From NCBI RefSeq assembly GCF_011193355.1, contig NZ_CP049780.1:7036634-7100633 (forward strand): a DNA stretch of 64,000 nucleotides, read 5' to 3'. The position numbers were made by a program, and so were the translations under genes. Shown one piece after another: positions 45,653 to 54,271 of the stretch. This DNA is from Streptomyces sp. JB150 (GTDB lineage: Bacteria; Actinomycetota; Actinomycetes; Streptomycetales; Streptomycetaceae). Each line of letters begins with the position of its first letter. Positions within the stretch are counted from its first letter, which is position 1. The notes under the pieces were generated by a model. The model was not told the DNA's origin and searched no databases. It saw nothing but the letters and a program-made list of their open reading frames with translations.

Positions 45653-46822
45653 TCAGCCGGCCTCCTCCACCAGATCGGCGGCCGTCACGGTGGCGGGGGA
45701 GGCGTGGCCCGACAGGGCGAGGGTGAGGTCGAGTTCGGCGAGCAGGCAGCGGATGACGTGCTCGACGCCCGCCTGTCCGTCGAGGCCCAGACCGTACGCG
45801 TACGGCCGTCCGACGAGCACCGCGCGGGCCCCGAGGGCGAGCGCCTTGACGATGTCGTCGCCGGTGCGCACGCCGCTGTCGAACAGCACGGCCAGCCGGT
45901 CGCCGACCGCCTCGGCGATCCGGGGGAGCGCGTCGGCCGCCGCCACCGAGCCGGCCACCTGACGGCCGCCGTGGTTGGACACCACCACCCCGTCCATCCC
46001 CGCCTGGGCGGCGCGCCGGGCGTCGTCCGGGTGCAGGACGCCCTTGAGGACGATCGGGCCGTCCCAGTTCTCCCGCAGGAACGCGAGGTCGGGCCAGGTC
46101 TTGGCGGGGTCGGCGAACATGCCCGTGAAGTGCATGACGGCCGCGTTCGGATCCTCGTGGACCGGCCTGGCGAGGCCCGCCAGGAACGCGGGGTCGGTGA
46201 AGTAGTTGGCGGTGCCGACGCCGTGCAGGAAGGGCAGATACGCCTGGTCGAGGTCGCGCGGCCGCCAGGCGAGCAGCGGTGTGTCCAGCGTGACGACCAG
46301 CACGCTGAAGCCGGACGCCTTCGCGCGGCCCAGGAAGCTGCGCGTCACCTCGCGGTCCTTCGCCCAGTACAGCTGGAACCAGCGCTCGGCGTCGCCCATC
46401 GCCTCGGCGACCTGCTCCATGGGCGTGCTGGACGCCGACGACAGGATGTACGGCACGCCCTGCGCCGCGGCGGCCCGGGCGGCGGCCGGCTCGGCGTCGG
46501 GGTGCAGGATCGACAGCACCCCGACGGGGGCCAGCGCCAGCGGGGCGGGCAGCGCGCGCCCCAGCAGCTCCACCGACAGGTCCCGCTCGTGGACGTCCCG
46601 CAGCATCCGCGGCACGATCCGGCGCCGCCGCAGGGCCGCCCGGTTCGCGCGGACGGTGTCGCCGTCGCCCGCCCCGCCCGCGACATAGCCGACCGGGCCG
46701 GGCCCGAGCCGCCGCTCGGCCATCTCCTCCAGCCGCGTCAGGTCCGTGGGCAGCCGCGGCACCGCGCCGGTCATCCCGTTCAGGTAGATCTCGTACTGGA
46801 AGTCCGCCCAGTGCCTGCCCAT
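45653..46822 (-). CDS. FMN-dependent alpha-hydroxy-acid oxidizing protein (lactate monooxygenase-like)
   Basis: The protein has 389 residues from ATG at 46822, with GGGAGGGG upstream. The FMN barrel carries GYVAGGAGDGDTVRANR, ALAPVGVLSILHPD, RWFQLYWAKDREV, VLKGVLHPDDARRA and the catalytic His and Arg in SNHGGRQ. FDSGVRTGDDIVKALALGA binds phosphate. The family oxidises lactate, glycolate, mandelate and similar acids to keto acids. GGAGDGDT near the N-terminus is typical of the lactate 2-monooxygenase branch, but the substrate is not certain. Confidence 0.92.
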   Translation of the reverse strand: MGRHWADFQYEIYLNGMTGAVPRLPTDLTRLEEMAERRLGPGPVGYVAGGAGDGDTVRANRAALRRRRIVPRMLRDVHERDLSVELLGRALPAPLALAPVGVLSILHPDAEPAAARAAAAQGVPYILSSASSTPMEQVAEAMGDAERWFQLYWAKDREVTRSFLGRAKASGFSVLVVTLDTPLLAWRPRDLDQAYLPFLHGVGTANYFTDPAFLAGLARPVHEDPNAAVMHFTGMFADPAKTWPDLAFLRENWDGPIVLKGVLHPDDARRAAQAGMDGVVVSNHGGRQVAGSVAAADALPRIAEAVGDRLAVLFDSGVRTGDDIVKALALGARAVLVGRPYAYGLGLDGQAGVEHVIRCLLAELDLTLALSGHASPATVTAADLVEEAG

Positions 46823-47314
46823 CCCGTCCCCTCCCACCACAGAACCCGATCCTGCGCCGCCGCCGACCATACCGGCCGGTAGGGGAGTGCGGGATCAGAC
46901 CGCCGAAGGCGAGCGGACCTGCCGATGGGAAGCGCGGCGAGGGACGCCAGGGGCCGGGAGCGGAGGACGGTTCGTCCAGCCTGTGGGTGTGGAGTGGATG
47001 ATTCGACCACCTCGCGCTGAACGCCGGGCGTCCGGTGGGGGGCGGGGCCGGTCGGATTCGGAATGTTTCCGGCCGATTAACGAGGATGGTGAAACCAGCC
47101 ATTCGGCCAACTAAAACGATCAAGAACCGCGCAGATTGGCGATTGGAACGTTCGAATCCCGTGACTTCGCGCCACTGATTCAATACGCAAGGTTACTGAA
47201 ACCGATGGGGTCGATGTGAGTTTCGGCGCCGGACTCGGCAGACTCGCGCTCGCCGGCCGGCACTCACAGCGTGCGGTCCGGTACTCAACGCAATCGAGCG
47301 GAAGGAAGCACACA
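46823..47314. other. 492-base divergent intergenic region
   Basis: No gene is evident. The half from about 47055 to 47220 is clearly richer in A+T than the surroundings and probably contains the SSI-family promoter. An 18-base near-palindrome lies at 47141-47158. The other half borders the oxidase start and shows no distinct motif. Confidence 0.6.
47141..47158. promoter_or_regulatory. Near-perfect 18-base palindrome upstream of the SSI-family gene
   Basis: GATTGGAACGTTCGAATC is symmetric at 16 of 18 positions with a GAACGTTC core. It lies 157-174 bases before the inhibitor start, and the regulator is unknown. It lacks the four-base spacer of an actinobacterial LexA box. Confidence 0.45.
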
Positions 47315-47737
47315 ATGCGGAACTTCGCGCGCCGGGCAGCGACCCTCGCCCTCGCGGCCACCGCGCTCGCCGCACCCCTGAGCGGGACCGCCCAGGCGGC
47401 GCCCGCCACGCTCTACGCCCCCTCCGCCCTGGTCTTCACCGTGGGCCACGGCGAGACCGCCGCCCAGGCCGTCCCGGAGCGTGCGGTCACCCTGAACTGC
47501 GCACCGAAGCCGTCCGGCACGCACCCGGACCCGGCCTCGGCCTGCGCGGAACTCAGCCGTGTGGACGGCGACTTCGCCGCCCTGGAGAGCGAGAGCGGCG
47601 TTCTGTGTACCCGGGAGTACGACCCCGTGGTCGTCACGGTCGACGGCGTCTGGCAGGGCGAACGCGTCTCCTACGAGCGCGTCTTCGCCAACGAATGCGT
47701 GAAGAACTCGTCCGTGGCGAGCGTCTTCGCGTTCTGA
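47315..47737 (+). CDS. SSI-family secreted protease inhibitor with P1 arginine
   Basis: The protein has 140 residues from ATG at 47315, with GAAGGAAG upstream. A signal peptide ([20 protein letters not shown], ending AQA) precedes the mature inhibitor. [45 protein letters not shown] and [10 protein letters not shown] identify the family, and four Cys give the two usual disulfides. The reactive-site loop reads VLCTREYDP where SSI has VMCPMVYDP. Arg therefore occupies P1 and Glu P1', which predicts trypsin-like rather than subtilisin targets. Such inhibitors are exported in quantity and may control extracellular proteases during differentiation. Confidence 0.95.
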   Translation: MRNFARRAATLALAATALAAPLSGTAQAAPATLYAPSALVFTVGHGETAAQAVPERAVTLNCAPKPSGTHPDPASACAELSRVDGDFAALESESGVLCTREYDPVVVTVDGVWQGERVSYERVFANECVKNSSVASVFAF

Positions 47738-47903
47738 GACCGGGATCGCGGCCGGTTCCGTGAAGGCAGCAGGAGTTCCGCAGGTGGGGAGTGCGGATTC
47801 CTGTCACGGACCGCGGCGGTCTCGTGACAGGGGCCGGCGGGCGGAGTGGGGCCGCCTGCCGGCCTCTCGATCATTCAAGCGTTCCGGCGTTCGGGCGCGC
47901 CGC

Positions 47904-48110
47904 TCACCGCTCCCGAGTCCGGGCGCGGTGGCTGGTGTCGCACCAGGGAAACGTGCGGCTGCGACGGCAGGTGCACAGGGCGACCCGGAACCGGTCGGAG
48001 GACACGGTCGTGCCGTCCTCCAGCTCCACCTCCACCGGGCCTTCGACCAGCAGGGGCCCCTCGCGCCGCATCCTGATGCGGCGGGGACCGTCAGTCGGGG
48101 AGTTCGGCAC
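47904..48110 (-). CDS. CDGSH iron-sulfur domain protein
   Basis: The protein has 68 residues. RFRVALCTCRRSRTFPWCD followed by TSH gives the C-x-C-x(2)-S-x(3)-P-x-C-D-x(2)-H pattern that binds a [2Fe-2S] cluster with three Cys and one His. ATG at 48110 lies inside the end of the methyltransferase gene, a 20-base overlap, so translation is coupled. In this operon it probably supplies or relays electrons, perhaps to the iron enzyme encoded two genes upstream. That role is inferred. Confidence 0.93.
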   Translation of the reverse strand: MPNSPTDGPRRIRMRREGPLLVEGPVEVELEDGTTVSSDRFRVALCTCRRSRTFPWCDTSHRARTRER

Positions 48111-48744
48111 GGACGACCACCAGCTCTTCCTTCTCCTCCGAGGGCCCGAGCAGCCCCCGGTGTCTCAGCCATTCGGCCCGGGCGCTGAGCACCGGACCGA
48201 AGGCGATGCGGCTGCTCCGGGTCACGGCCGCCTTCAGGCCCGCCGCACGCAGCTGCGCCAGCGTCCGGTCCGGGTCGTTGAGCGCCGAGTGCACCATCAG
48301 CAGCACCCCTCCGGGCCGTAGCAGACGCGGCGCCTCCCGGCAGATGCGGTCCACCACGAGGCGTCCGTCGTGGCCCCCGTCCCAGTTCCGGGCCCGCCCG
48401 CGCGGGACGCCCCGCCCGTCCGGGGCCGGCACGTACGGCGGGTTGGCCAGGATCAGGTCGAACCGCTGGCCGCGCACGGGGGCGAACAGATCGCCGCGCC
48501 GGACGCGCACCGGCAGCCGGGAGCGCCGGGCGTTGACCCACACGGCGCACACCGCCCGCCAGGAGACGTCCACGGCGGTCACCTCGGCACCGCGCCGCGC
48601 CGCCTCCAGGGCGAGCGCGCCGCTGCCGGTGCCGACGTCGAGCACCCTCGCGTCCGGGGGCAGCGGCTCCTCGGACAGGGCCGCTGCCAGCAGGGAGGTG
48701 TCTTCCTGGGGCGGATACACGCCGGGTGGGATCAAGGGATTCAC
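48091..48744 (-). CDS. HemK2/MTQ2-type SAM-dependent methyltransferase
   Basis: The protein has 217 residues. VLDVGTGSGALALEAARRG is SAM motif I, and LILANPPYVPAP contains the NPPY motif of N5-glutamine and N6-adenine methyltransferases. GVYPPQEDTSLLAAAL at the N-terminus is a hallmark of the HemK2 branch. Release factor methylation is the known role of HemK and eukaryotic HemK2; the second bacterial copy found here in an iron-enzyme operon may have another substrate. GTG at 48744 has GGGAG upstream. Confidence 0.92.
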   Translation of the reverse strand: MNPLIPPGVYPPQEDTSLLAAALSEEPLPPDARVLDVGTGSGALALEAARRGAEVTAVDVSWRAVCAVWVNARRSRLPVRVRRGDLFAPVRGQRFDLILANPPYVPAPDGRGVPRGRARNWDGGHDGRLVVDRICREAPRLLRPGGVLLMVHSALNDPDRTLAQLRAAGLKAAVTRSSRIAFGPVLSARAEWLRHRGLLGPSEEKEELVVVRAELPD

Positions 48745-48765
48745 GCTCTCCCAGTACCCGGATGT

Positions 48766-49773
48766 TCAGGATGTATGGGATGGTGCCGATGTGACGGCGG
48801 AGCGGAGCGAGGACCTGCCCGCCGTCCAGTCCTCGAGCAGCCGCCGCGCGAACCGGTCCTCGACCAGACCGGTGGCGTCGATCCCGAAGACCACGTCGGG
48901 GGCCAGCTGCGGCTCCTCCTCCAGCAGGCCGCCGATGACGTCGTGGCGCACCACCTGCTCGTGCACCGCGTCCGCCTCCACGTGCTCGTCGTAGAAGTGC
49001 TCGGCCGCGGGACCCGCCCCGGTGCGCCGCATCGCCTCCGCCAGCCGTCGCGAACCGGGCGACGAGGTGACCTCCACGGCGGCGAAGTGACCGACGAGGG
49101 CGCCCCTGAGCGCCCGGTGCAGGCCGAACAGCGACATCAGGTTCACCGTGGCCAGGGCCTCCGCGGACGCCGCGTCGAGATAGCGGCCGTAGGTGGTGTC
49201 CAGGCCGAGGTCCGTCATCAGGTCGGCGAACAGCCGGGCGTGGACCCGGTCCGCGCGCCCGCCGCCGAACTCGTCGAACTCCACCGCGGCCATCGCCGCC
49301 TTCGCCCGGCCCCACAGCCGCGGCAGCACCCAGGCGTGCGGGTCCGCCTCCTTCAGGTGGTACAGGGACCGGTGGGCCGCGTACTCCCGCAGCATCCACA
49401 GCTCGCCCTTGTCCCGCAGATAGTGCGTGACGCCGGTGCCGTCGACCGGTTCGACCAGCAGCTCGGCGAGCGCGTCTCCGACGCTGTCGTGCACCGGGGT
49501 GTCCGTCCGCAGCGCCGCGAGGAACCGCCGCTCCAGCGCCGCCCGGGCGCGCAGCAGCTCAGGGTCCCACTCGCGCTCCGGGTCCACGCCGGCGAAGCCG
49601 CGGTAGTGCAGCTCGTAACAGAGGTAGAGGGCGAGCTGGAGGTCGTCGCCGTACGGGTCCGCCGCCGCGGCCTCCTCGGGGCCCGGCGGGGGGCCGGCCG
49701 CGCGCAGGCAGTCCTCGACGGCGGCCGAGAGCGGGCCGCGGGGCGGGGGCAGGGGCTGTCCTTCGTGTTCCAT
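48766..49773 (-). CDS. Iron-containing redox enzyme family protein (haem-oxygenase-like diiron fold)
   Basis: The protein has 335 residues. The helical core carries REYAAHRSLYHLKEADPHAW, VEFDEFGGGRADRVHARLF and HFYDEHVEADAVHEQVVRHD. Its clustered His, Glu and Asp residues match the metal ligands of haem-oxygenase-like di-iron oxidases and the iron-containing redox enzyme family. Reactions in this family include oxidative cleavage, decarboxylation and N-oxygenation, so the substrate is open. ATG at 49773 has no strong ribosome site, and an in-frame start at 49821 is possible. The methyltransferase and CDGSH genes follow. Confidence 0.88.
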   Translation of the reverse strand: MEHEGQPLPPPRGPLSAAVEDCLRAAGPPPGPEEAAAADPYGDDLQLALYLCYELHYRGFAGVDPEREWDPELLRARAALERRFLAALRTDTPVHDSVGDALAELLVEPVDGTGVTHYLRDKGELWMLREYAAHRSLYHLKEADPHAWVLPRLWGRAKAAMAAVEFDEFGGGRADRVHARLFADLMTDLGLDTTYGRYLDAASAEALATVNLMSLFGLHRALRGALVGHFAAVEVTSSPGSRRLAEAMRRTGAGPAAEHFYDEHVEADAVHEQVVRHDVIGGLLEEEPQLAPDVVFGIDATGLVEDRFARRLLEDWTAGRSSLRSAVTSAPSHTS

Positions 49774-49863
49774 GCGCAACGGGTACCCCGGAAACCCCGG
49801 AACGGGCCGCCGGCACCGCACACCACGCGTCCGGAGCAGGCGACCGGCCCCTCGCCCGGCCCC

Positions 49864-50049
49864 TCACTCGCCCTCGGACTGCTCCTGCGCCCGGGTGTTC
49901 GGCGTGATCGCCTCCCCGGCCTCGCCGTCCTGGCGCCGCTGCTCCTCGGTGTCGCGGACGCGGCGCTCCTCGTCCAGTATTTCCCGCAGGACCTCCTCGA
50001 AGGCGGTCTCCGGCTGCTCTTCCTCGCGGTGCTTGTCGTTGGCCGACAC
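49864..50049 (-). CDS. Small highly charged hypothetical protein
   Basis: The product has 61 residues, about half of them charged (EEVLREILDEERRVRDTEEQ), and is probably one helix plus disordered tails. GTG at 50049 has a strong AAGGAG site, which supports translation. It follows ppx by 25 bases on the same strand. I do not recognise a function. Confidence 0.62.
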   Translation of the reverse strand: MSANDKHREEEQPETAFEEVLREILDEERRVRDTEEQRRQDGEAGEAITPNTRAQEQSEGE

Positions 50050-50074
50050 GGTGACCGCTCCTTCCGGTCCAGGG

Positions 50075-51082
50075 TCAGGATGGGGTGCTCGCGATGCGCA
50101 GCGGCACCGGGTCCGCGGCCGCTCCGCCCTCGTCGAGCCGGCTGACCTCCGCCCACCAGGACGGGCCGTCCTCGATGTGGCGCAGCAGCACGCCCTCGCG
50201 GATCGCCCACGGACAGACCGTGAGCGTCCTGAGGCCGGTCAGCTTCATCGCGGTGTGCGCGACCAGCGCGCCGGCCAGGCTCTGCGCGGCGCGCGGCGCG
50301 GAGATACCGGGCAGCAGGGCCCGCTCGGCGGCGGACAGCGCGGCCAGCCGGTCCACTGCCGCCCGCAGGTCCGCGCGGCGCAACTGCCGCTCCGCGAACG
50401 GCCCCTGGCGGCCCGGTGCCGCGCCGCACAGCCGTCCGAGCTGCTGGAAGGTGCGGGAGGTGGCCACCGCGGTCCGCGGTCCCTCCCAGCGGATCCGCGC
50501 ACTGGCGTCCCGCAGCTGATGGCGGACCTTGCGGCGCAGCGCCCGCACCTGCTCCGGGGTCGGCGGGTCCTGGTCCGTGAAGAACTCGTGGGTCAGCCGG
50601 CCCGCGCCGAGCGGCAGCGACGCCACGAAGTCGGGCAGCCGGCCACGGCCGAAGGCCACCTCCAGCGATCCGCCGCCGATGTCGAGCAGCGCGAGCGGGC
50701 CCGACCGCCAGCCCATCCAGCGCCGGGCGGCGAGGAACGTCAGCTCCGCCTCGACCTCGCCGGGCAGGGTGCACAGCTCCACGCCCGTGCGCGAACGCAC
50801 GGCATGCAGCACCTCGCGGCGGTTCGGGGCGGCCCGCACGACGGCGGTCGCGAAGGCGAGCGGCCCGGCCGCGCCCCACTTGTCCGCGGTGAGGTCGGCC
50901 TCGGCGACGGCCTCGGCGAGGCGGTCGACGGCGGTCTGCGGGATCGGCTCGCCGGGCCGCACCTCGTCGGCGAGACGCAGCCGCCACTTCGCGGTGTGCA
51001 CGGGCAGCGGCACCCCGCCCTCCGCGTCCGCCACCACGAGCCGCACCGTCTTGGAGCCCACGTCCACCACGCTGATCCGCAT
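50075..51082 (-). CDS. ppx: Exopolyphosphatase / pppGpp phosphatase (Ppx/GppA family)
   Basis: The protein has 335 residues. VVDVGSKTVRLVVADAEGG is the actin-like phosphate 1 motif, LPGEVEAELTFLAARRWMG carries the catalytic Glu of GEVEA, and LLDIGGGSLEVAFG is phosphate 2. It is the short, two-domain form lacking the C-terminal HD region of E. coli Ppx, as is usual in actinobacteria, which often have two such paralogues. It would degrade polyphosphate or pppGpp. Confidence 0.92.
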   Translation of the reverse strand: MRISVVDVGSKTVRLVVADAEGGVPLPVHTAKWRLRLADEVRPGEPIPQTAVDRLAEAVAEADLTADKWGAAGPLAFATAVVRAAPNRREVLHAVRSRTGVELCTLPGEVEAELTFLAARRWMGWRSGPLALLDIGGGSLEVAFGRGRLPDFVASLPLGAGRLTHEFFTDQDPPTPEQVRALRRKVRHQLRDASARIRWEGPRTAVATSRTFQQLGRLCGAAPGRQGPFAERQLRRADLRAAVDRLAALSAAERALLPGISAPRAAQSLAGALVAHTAMKLTGLRTLTVCPWAIREGVLLRHIEDGPSWWAEVSRLDEGGAAADPVPLRIASTPS

Positions 51083-51441
51083 GTCAGCCGGGTACCCGAA
51101 AAGCCGTACGCCCAGTCTTCGGGCGGATGATCACGCCACGGCGCCAAGAAGCACACGCCCGGCCGCGAGGCGGCGGCGCGCCGCCCGAGAGCCGCCCGCA
51201 CCGCACGAGGACCGGCAGCGTTCACGCCAGGACCGGCACCCGACCTCGGCTCGCGGCCTGCCGAGGCACCGCCCGGGCCCACGGCCCACCCCGGCACCGC
51301 CCCGGTCCACCGGGCACCGCCGCCCCGCTCCGGTCACTGCGCACCGCCGCCCCGCTCCGGTCACTGCGCACCGCCGCCCCGCTCCGGTCACTGCGCACCG
51401 CCGCCCCGCCCCGGTCACTGCGCACCGCCGCGCCACCCGGT
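51083..51441. other. 359-base intergenic region with tandem repeats
   Basis: The region lies upstream of ppx and downstream of the NHLP transporter. Four 27-bp repeats and a partial fifth fill its transporter-proximal end. No reading frame has a ribosome site or recognisable protein; the long frames across it follow from the 27-base period. Confidence 0.7.
51315..51422. repeat. 27-bp tandem repeat, four copies
   Basis: Units start at 51315, 51342, 51369 and 51396. The first three are identical and the fourth has one change; a degenerate fifth follows up to the transporter stop. They have no spacers, so this is not CRISPR. Each unit contains CCGGTCACTGCG. Confidence 0.93.
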
Positions 51442-54270
51442 TCACGCCAGCTGCCGCCGCACCAGCTCGTGCAGGCGGCCGCCGGTGTCCGCGAGGAGCT
51501 GGGCGGGCGGGCCCTGCTGGGCGATCCGGCCGTTGTCCATCACGATGACCCGGTCGGCGTCCAGCACCGTCGACAGCCGGTGGGCGATCACGACGCGGGT
51601 CGCGTCGAGGGCCTTGGTGCTCTCGATGACCCGCCGCTGCGTCTCGTTGTCCAGCGCGCTGGTCGCCTCGTCGAAGAAGAGGATGCGCGGGCGGCGGATC
51701 AGCGCCTGCGCGATCATCAGCCGCTGCCGCTGGCCGCCCGAGATCGCCCCGTTGCCGGCGACGATGGTGTGCAGGCCCATCGGCATGCGCTTGATGTCCT
51801 CGGCGAGCCCCGCCATCTCCGCCGCCGCCATCGCCTCCTCCGGCGTGTACGGCTCGGTGCCGCAGATGACGTCCAGGATCGACCCGGTGAACGGCTGCGC
51901 GTGCTGCAGCACCACCCCGCACTGCCGCCGTACCGCCGACTGGTCGAGCGCGGCCAGGTCCTGGCCGTCGTAGAGGACACTGCCCGAGGTCGGGCGGTCG
52001 AAGCCGATCAGCAGCCGCAGCAGCGTGGACTTGCCGCAGCCGCTCGGGCCGACGATCGCCACGAACTCGCCGGGCCGCACGGCGAAGGAGACGTCGTCGA
52101 GGACGAGCGGACCGTCCTCGGAGTAGCGGAAGGACAGCCGCCGTGCCTCGATCGCGCCGGACAGCCGCCCCGGCCGGGTGCTGGCCGTGCGCACCTCGGG
52201 CAGCTCCCGCAGCACCGGCTTGATCTGCTCGTACAGCGGCAGTGCCGCCACCAGCGACACGAACGCGCCGGTCAGCTGGGTGACCGAGGTCAGCAGCATG
52301 GTCACCGACGTGTGGAACGCCAGGAACTCGGCCGCCGACATCGAACCCCGCGCCGGCCCCGCCAGCAGCATGAACATCAGCAGCGAGCACAGCGGCAGAT
52401 ACACCGCCCCGAGCACCGTGGAGAGGTTCTTGATCCGCCCGAGCCGCTGCTGGAGCTCCCGGCTGCGCGCGAACTCCTCCGCCCACGCCGCGTACGCGTA
52501 GTTCTCGGCCGCCGCCACCCGCAGCTTCGGCAGGCCCCGCAGCGTCTGGAACGCCTGGTTGTTCAGCTTGTTGGTGAGCACCGTCAGCCGCCGCTGCCAG
52601 CGCACCTGCCACAGCCCCAGCCCGAGGAACACGGCCGAGACGACGACCAGCATGGCCACCGCCGCCAGCGCCATCGGCACGCTGTACCACAGCAGCAGCC
52701 CCAGGTTCACCGCCCCGACCGTCACCGACTGGGCGACCGTCGGGCCGACCCCCGCGAGCAGCCGGCGGATCGCGCTGATGCCCATCGCCGCACTGGCCAG
52801 CTCACCCGTGGACCGCCCGGTGAAGAACCTCGTCGGCAGTCGCAGCAGCCTGTCCCACACGGCCGGCTGCAGCGTCGCCTCGATCCGGCCCTCCAGCCGC
52901 AGGAGCGTCAGGTTCTGCAGCAGCATGAACGCCGCCGCCACCACACTGCAGGCGATGACCGCCGCGCACACCTGCGCGATCAGCCCGCTCTGCGCCTTCG
53001 GCACGTACTCGCCGAGCACCTTGCCGGTGGCGATCGGCACCAGCGCGCCGATCGCCACCGTCACCAGCCCGCTCAGCAGCAGCGCGGTCACATCGCCGCG
53101 CGTGCCGCGCAGACAGAACCGCAGCAGCCCGAGCGGACCCAGCGGGCGGTCCGGCAGCGGCCGGTAGAACATCACCGCGCGCGGCTCGAACTCGCCCGCG
53201 TTGGCCTTCTCGACCGGCGTCTCACGCCCGGTCGCCGGATGAACGGCCACATAGCCGCCGCGCCGCCACAGCAGCGCGACCGGCGCCCCGGACAGCGCCC
53301 GCCGCCCGACCAGCGGTCCGGCGTTCTCCCGCCACCAGGCGCCGTCGAGCCGCACCGCGCGGGTGCGCACCCGCGAGGCGAGCGCGATCCGCTCCACCGG
53401 GTCGAGGCGGTCGCTCTCCGTGCCCCCGTGGCCCGGATCGGCCAGCGCGATCCCGGCCGCGCGGGCCACCAGCCGGCACGCCGCGTAGGTGGCGTCCGCG
53501 TCGGCGGCCGTCGTCCGCCGCTCCGAGGAGCGGCCGATGGCCGCCAGCAGTGTCCGGTCGGCCCGCGCACGCACCTGCTCACCGGCCTTGATGCCGGCCG
53601 CGGCACGCGTCTCGTGGCTGCGCTCCAGCTGCTCGATCCACCGGTCCAGCGTGGTCAGCAGGCGGTACTGCTGGTCCACCAGGCTCTGCCACAGCGCCGG
53701 GTCCATCAGCAGATCGGCGGCGGCCTCCGCGCCGTACAGCGAGCCGTACTGGACACTGCCCGGCGGCACCTGCATCCAGAACACGTCGTCGTCGGTGACC
53801 GCCCCGGCCCCCTCGACGGCGCCCTCCGACGCCATCGGCGCCTGGAAGAGCACCGACAGGCCGCGGCCCACGCCCAGCGCGAGGGCGTACTCCAGCGGGC
53901 TCGTCGTCGGCGGCACGTACTGCGGATTGCCGTACTCGTCGTACGACCAGGTCTGCGTGGCCGCCGGCTGGTACAGCTCGCGCAGGCCGATGCGGTGCAC
54001 CACACAGCCCCGCACCGGACGCGCCACCAGCGTGTGCTGCGGGCCCGCCACCGGGCCGAGCAGCAGCGTGCCCGCCTCCAGCCGGCCCAGGTGGTGCCAG
54101 TGCCCCTGCCGCGCCGCGTCCACCGCGAACAGGTCGAGCGCGCCCGCCGCGACCAGCCACAGCACCTGCGGACCCTCCAGGTCGAGCCGGGTCAGGGCCG
54201 ACCCGTCGATCGGCGTGCCCAGCGAGGACAGGGCGCCCAGGACCAGGTCGCCCTCGTCGACGGCTGTCAT
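51442..54270 (-). CDS. NHLP-type bacteriocin export ABC transporter, permease/ATPase without peptidase
   Basis: The protein has 942 residues. About 380 N-terminal residues form the unusual non-peptidase region of this subfamily (LDLEGPQVLWLVAAGALDLF, FWMQVPPGSVQYGSLYG). An ABC membrane domain follows, then an ATPase with IVGPSGCGKSTLLRLL, ISGGQRQRLMIAQAL and LFFDEATSALDNE. It pairs with the C39-containing protein, probably as a heterodimeric exporter. Its ATG is one base after the C39 gene stop, so the genes are coupled. The expected cargo is the GG-leader peptide encoded at 57406. Confidence 0.93.
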   Translation of the reverse strand: MTAVDEGDLVLGALSSLGTPIDGSALTRLDLEGPQVLWLVAAGALDLFAVDAARQGHWHHLGRLEAGTLLLGPVAGPQHTLVARPVRGCVVHRIGLRELYQPAATQTWSYDEYGNPQYVPPTTSPLEYALALGVGRGLSVLFQAPMASEGAVEGAGAVTDDDVFWMQVPPGSVQYGSLYGAEAAADLLMDPALWQSLVDQQYRLLTTLDRWIEQLERSHETRAAAGIKAGEQVRARADRTLLAAIGRSSERRTTAADADATYAACRLVARAAGIALADPGHGGTESDRLDPVERIALASRVRTRAVRLDGAWWRENAGPLVGRRALSGAPVALLWRRGGYVAVHPATGRETPVEKANAGEFEPRAVMFYRPLPDRPLGPLGLLRFCLRGTRGDVTALLLSGLVTVAIGALVPIATGKVLGEYVPKAQSGLIAQVCAAVIACSVVAAAFMLLQNLTLLRLEGRIEATLQPAVWDRLLRLPTRFFTGRSTGELASAAMGISAIRRLLAGVGPTVAQSVTVGAVNLGLLLWYSVPMALAAVAMLVVVSAVFLGLGLWQVRWQRRLTVLTNKLNNQAFQTLRGLPKLRVAAAENYAYAAWAEEFARSRELQQRLGRIKNLSTVLGAVYLPLCSLLMFMLLAGPARGSMSAAEFLAFHTSVTMLLTSVTQLTGAFVSLVAALPLYEQIKPVLRELPEVRTASTRPGRLSGAIEARRLSFRYSEDGPLVLDDVSFAVRPGEFVAIVGPSGCGKSTLLRLLIGFDRPTSGSVLYDGQDLAALDQSAVRRQCGVVLQHAQPFTGSILDVICGTEPYTPEEAMAAAEMAGLAEDIKRMPMGLHTIVAGNGAISGGQRQRLMIAQALIRRPRILFFDEATSALDNETQRRVIESTKALDATRVVIAHRLSTVLDADRVIVMDNGRIAQQGPPAQLLADTGGRLHELVRRQLA

Positions 54271-54271
54271 C

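Noticed and set aside
47141..47158. LexA (SOS) box upstream of the inhibitor gene
   Set aside because: The GAAC and GTTC halves abut, whereas actinobacterial LexA sites have four bases between them.
44808..47183. A 791-codon minus-strand frame spanning the fusion and oxidase genes
   Set aside because: It crosses two well-supported genes and reads the oxidase out of frame.
51315..51422. CRISPR array
   Set aside because: The repeats are head to tail with no spacers, and no cas gene is near.
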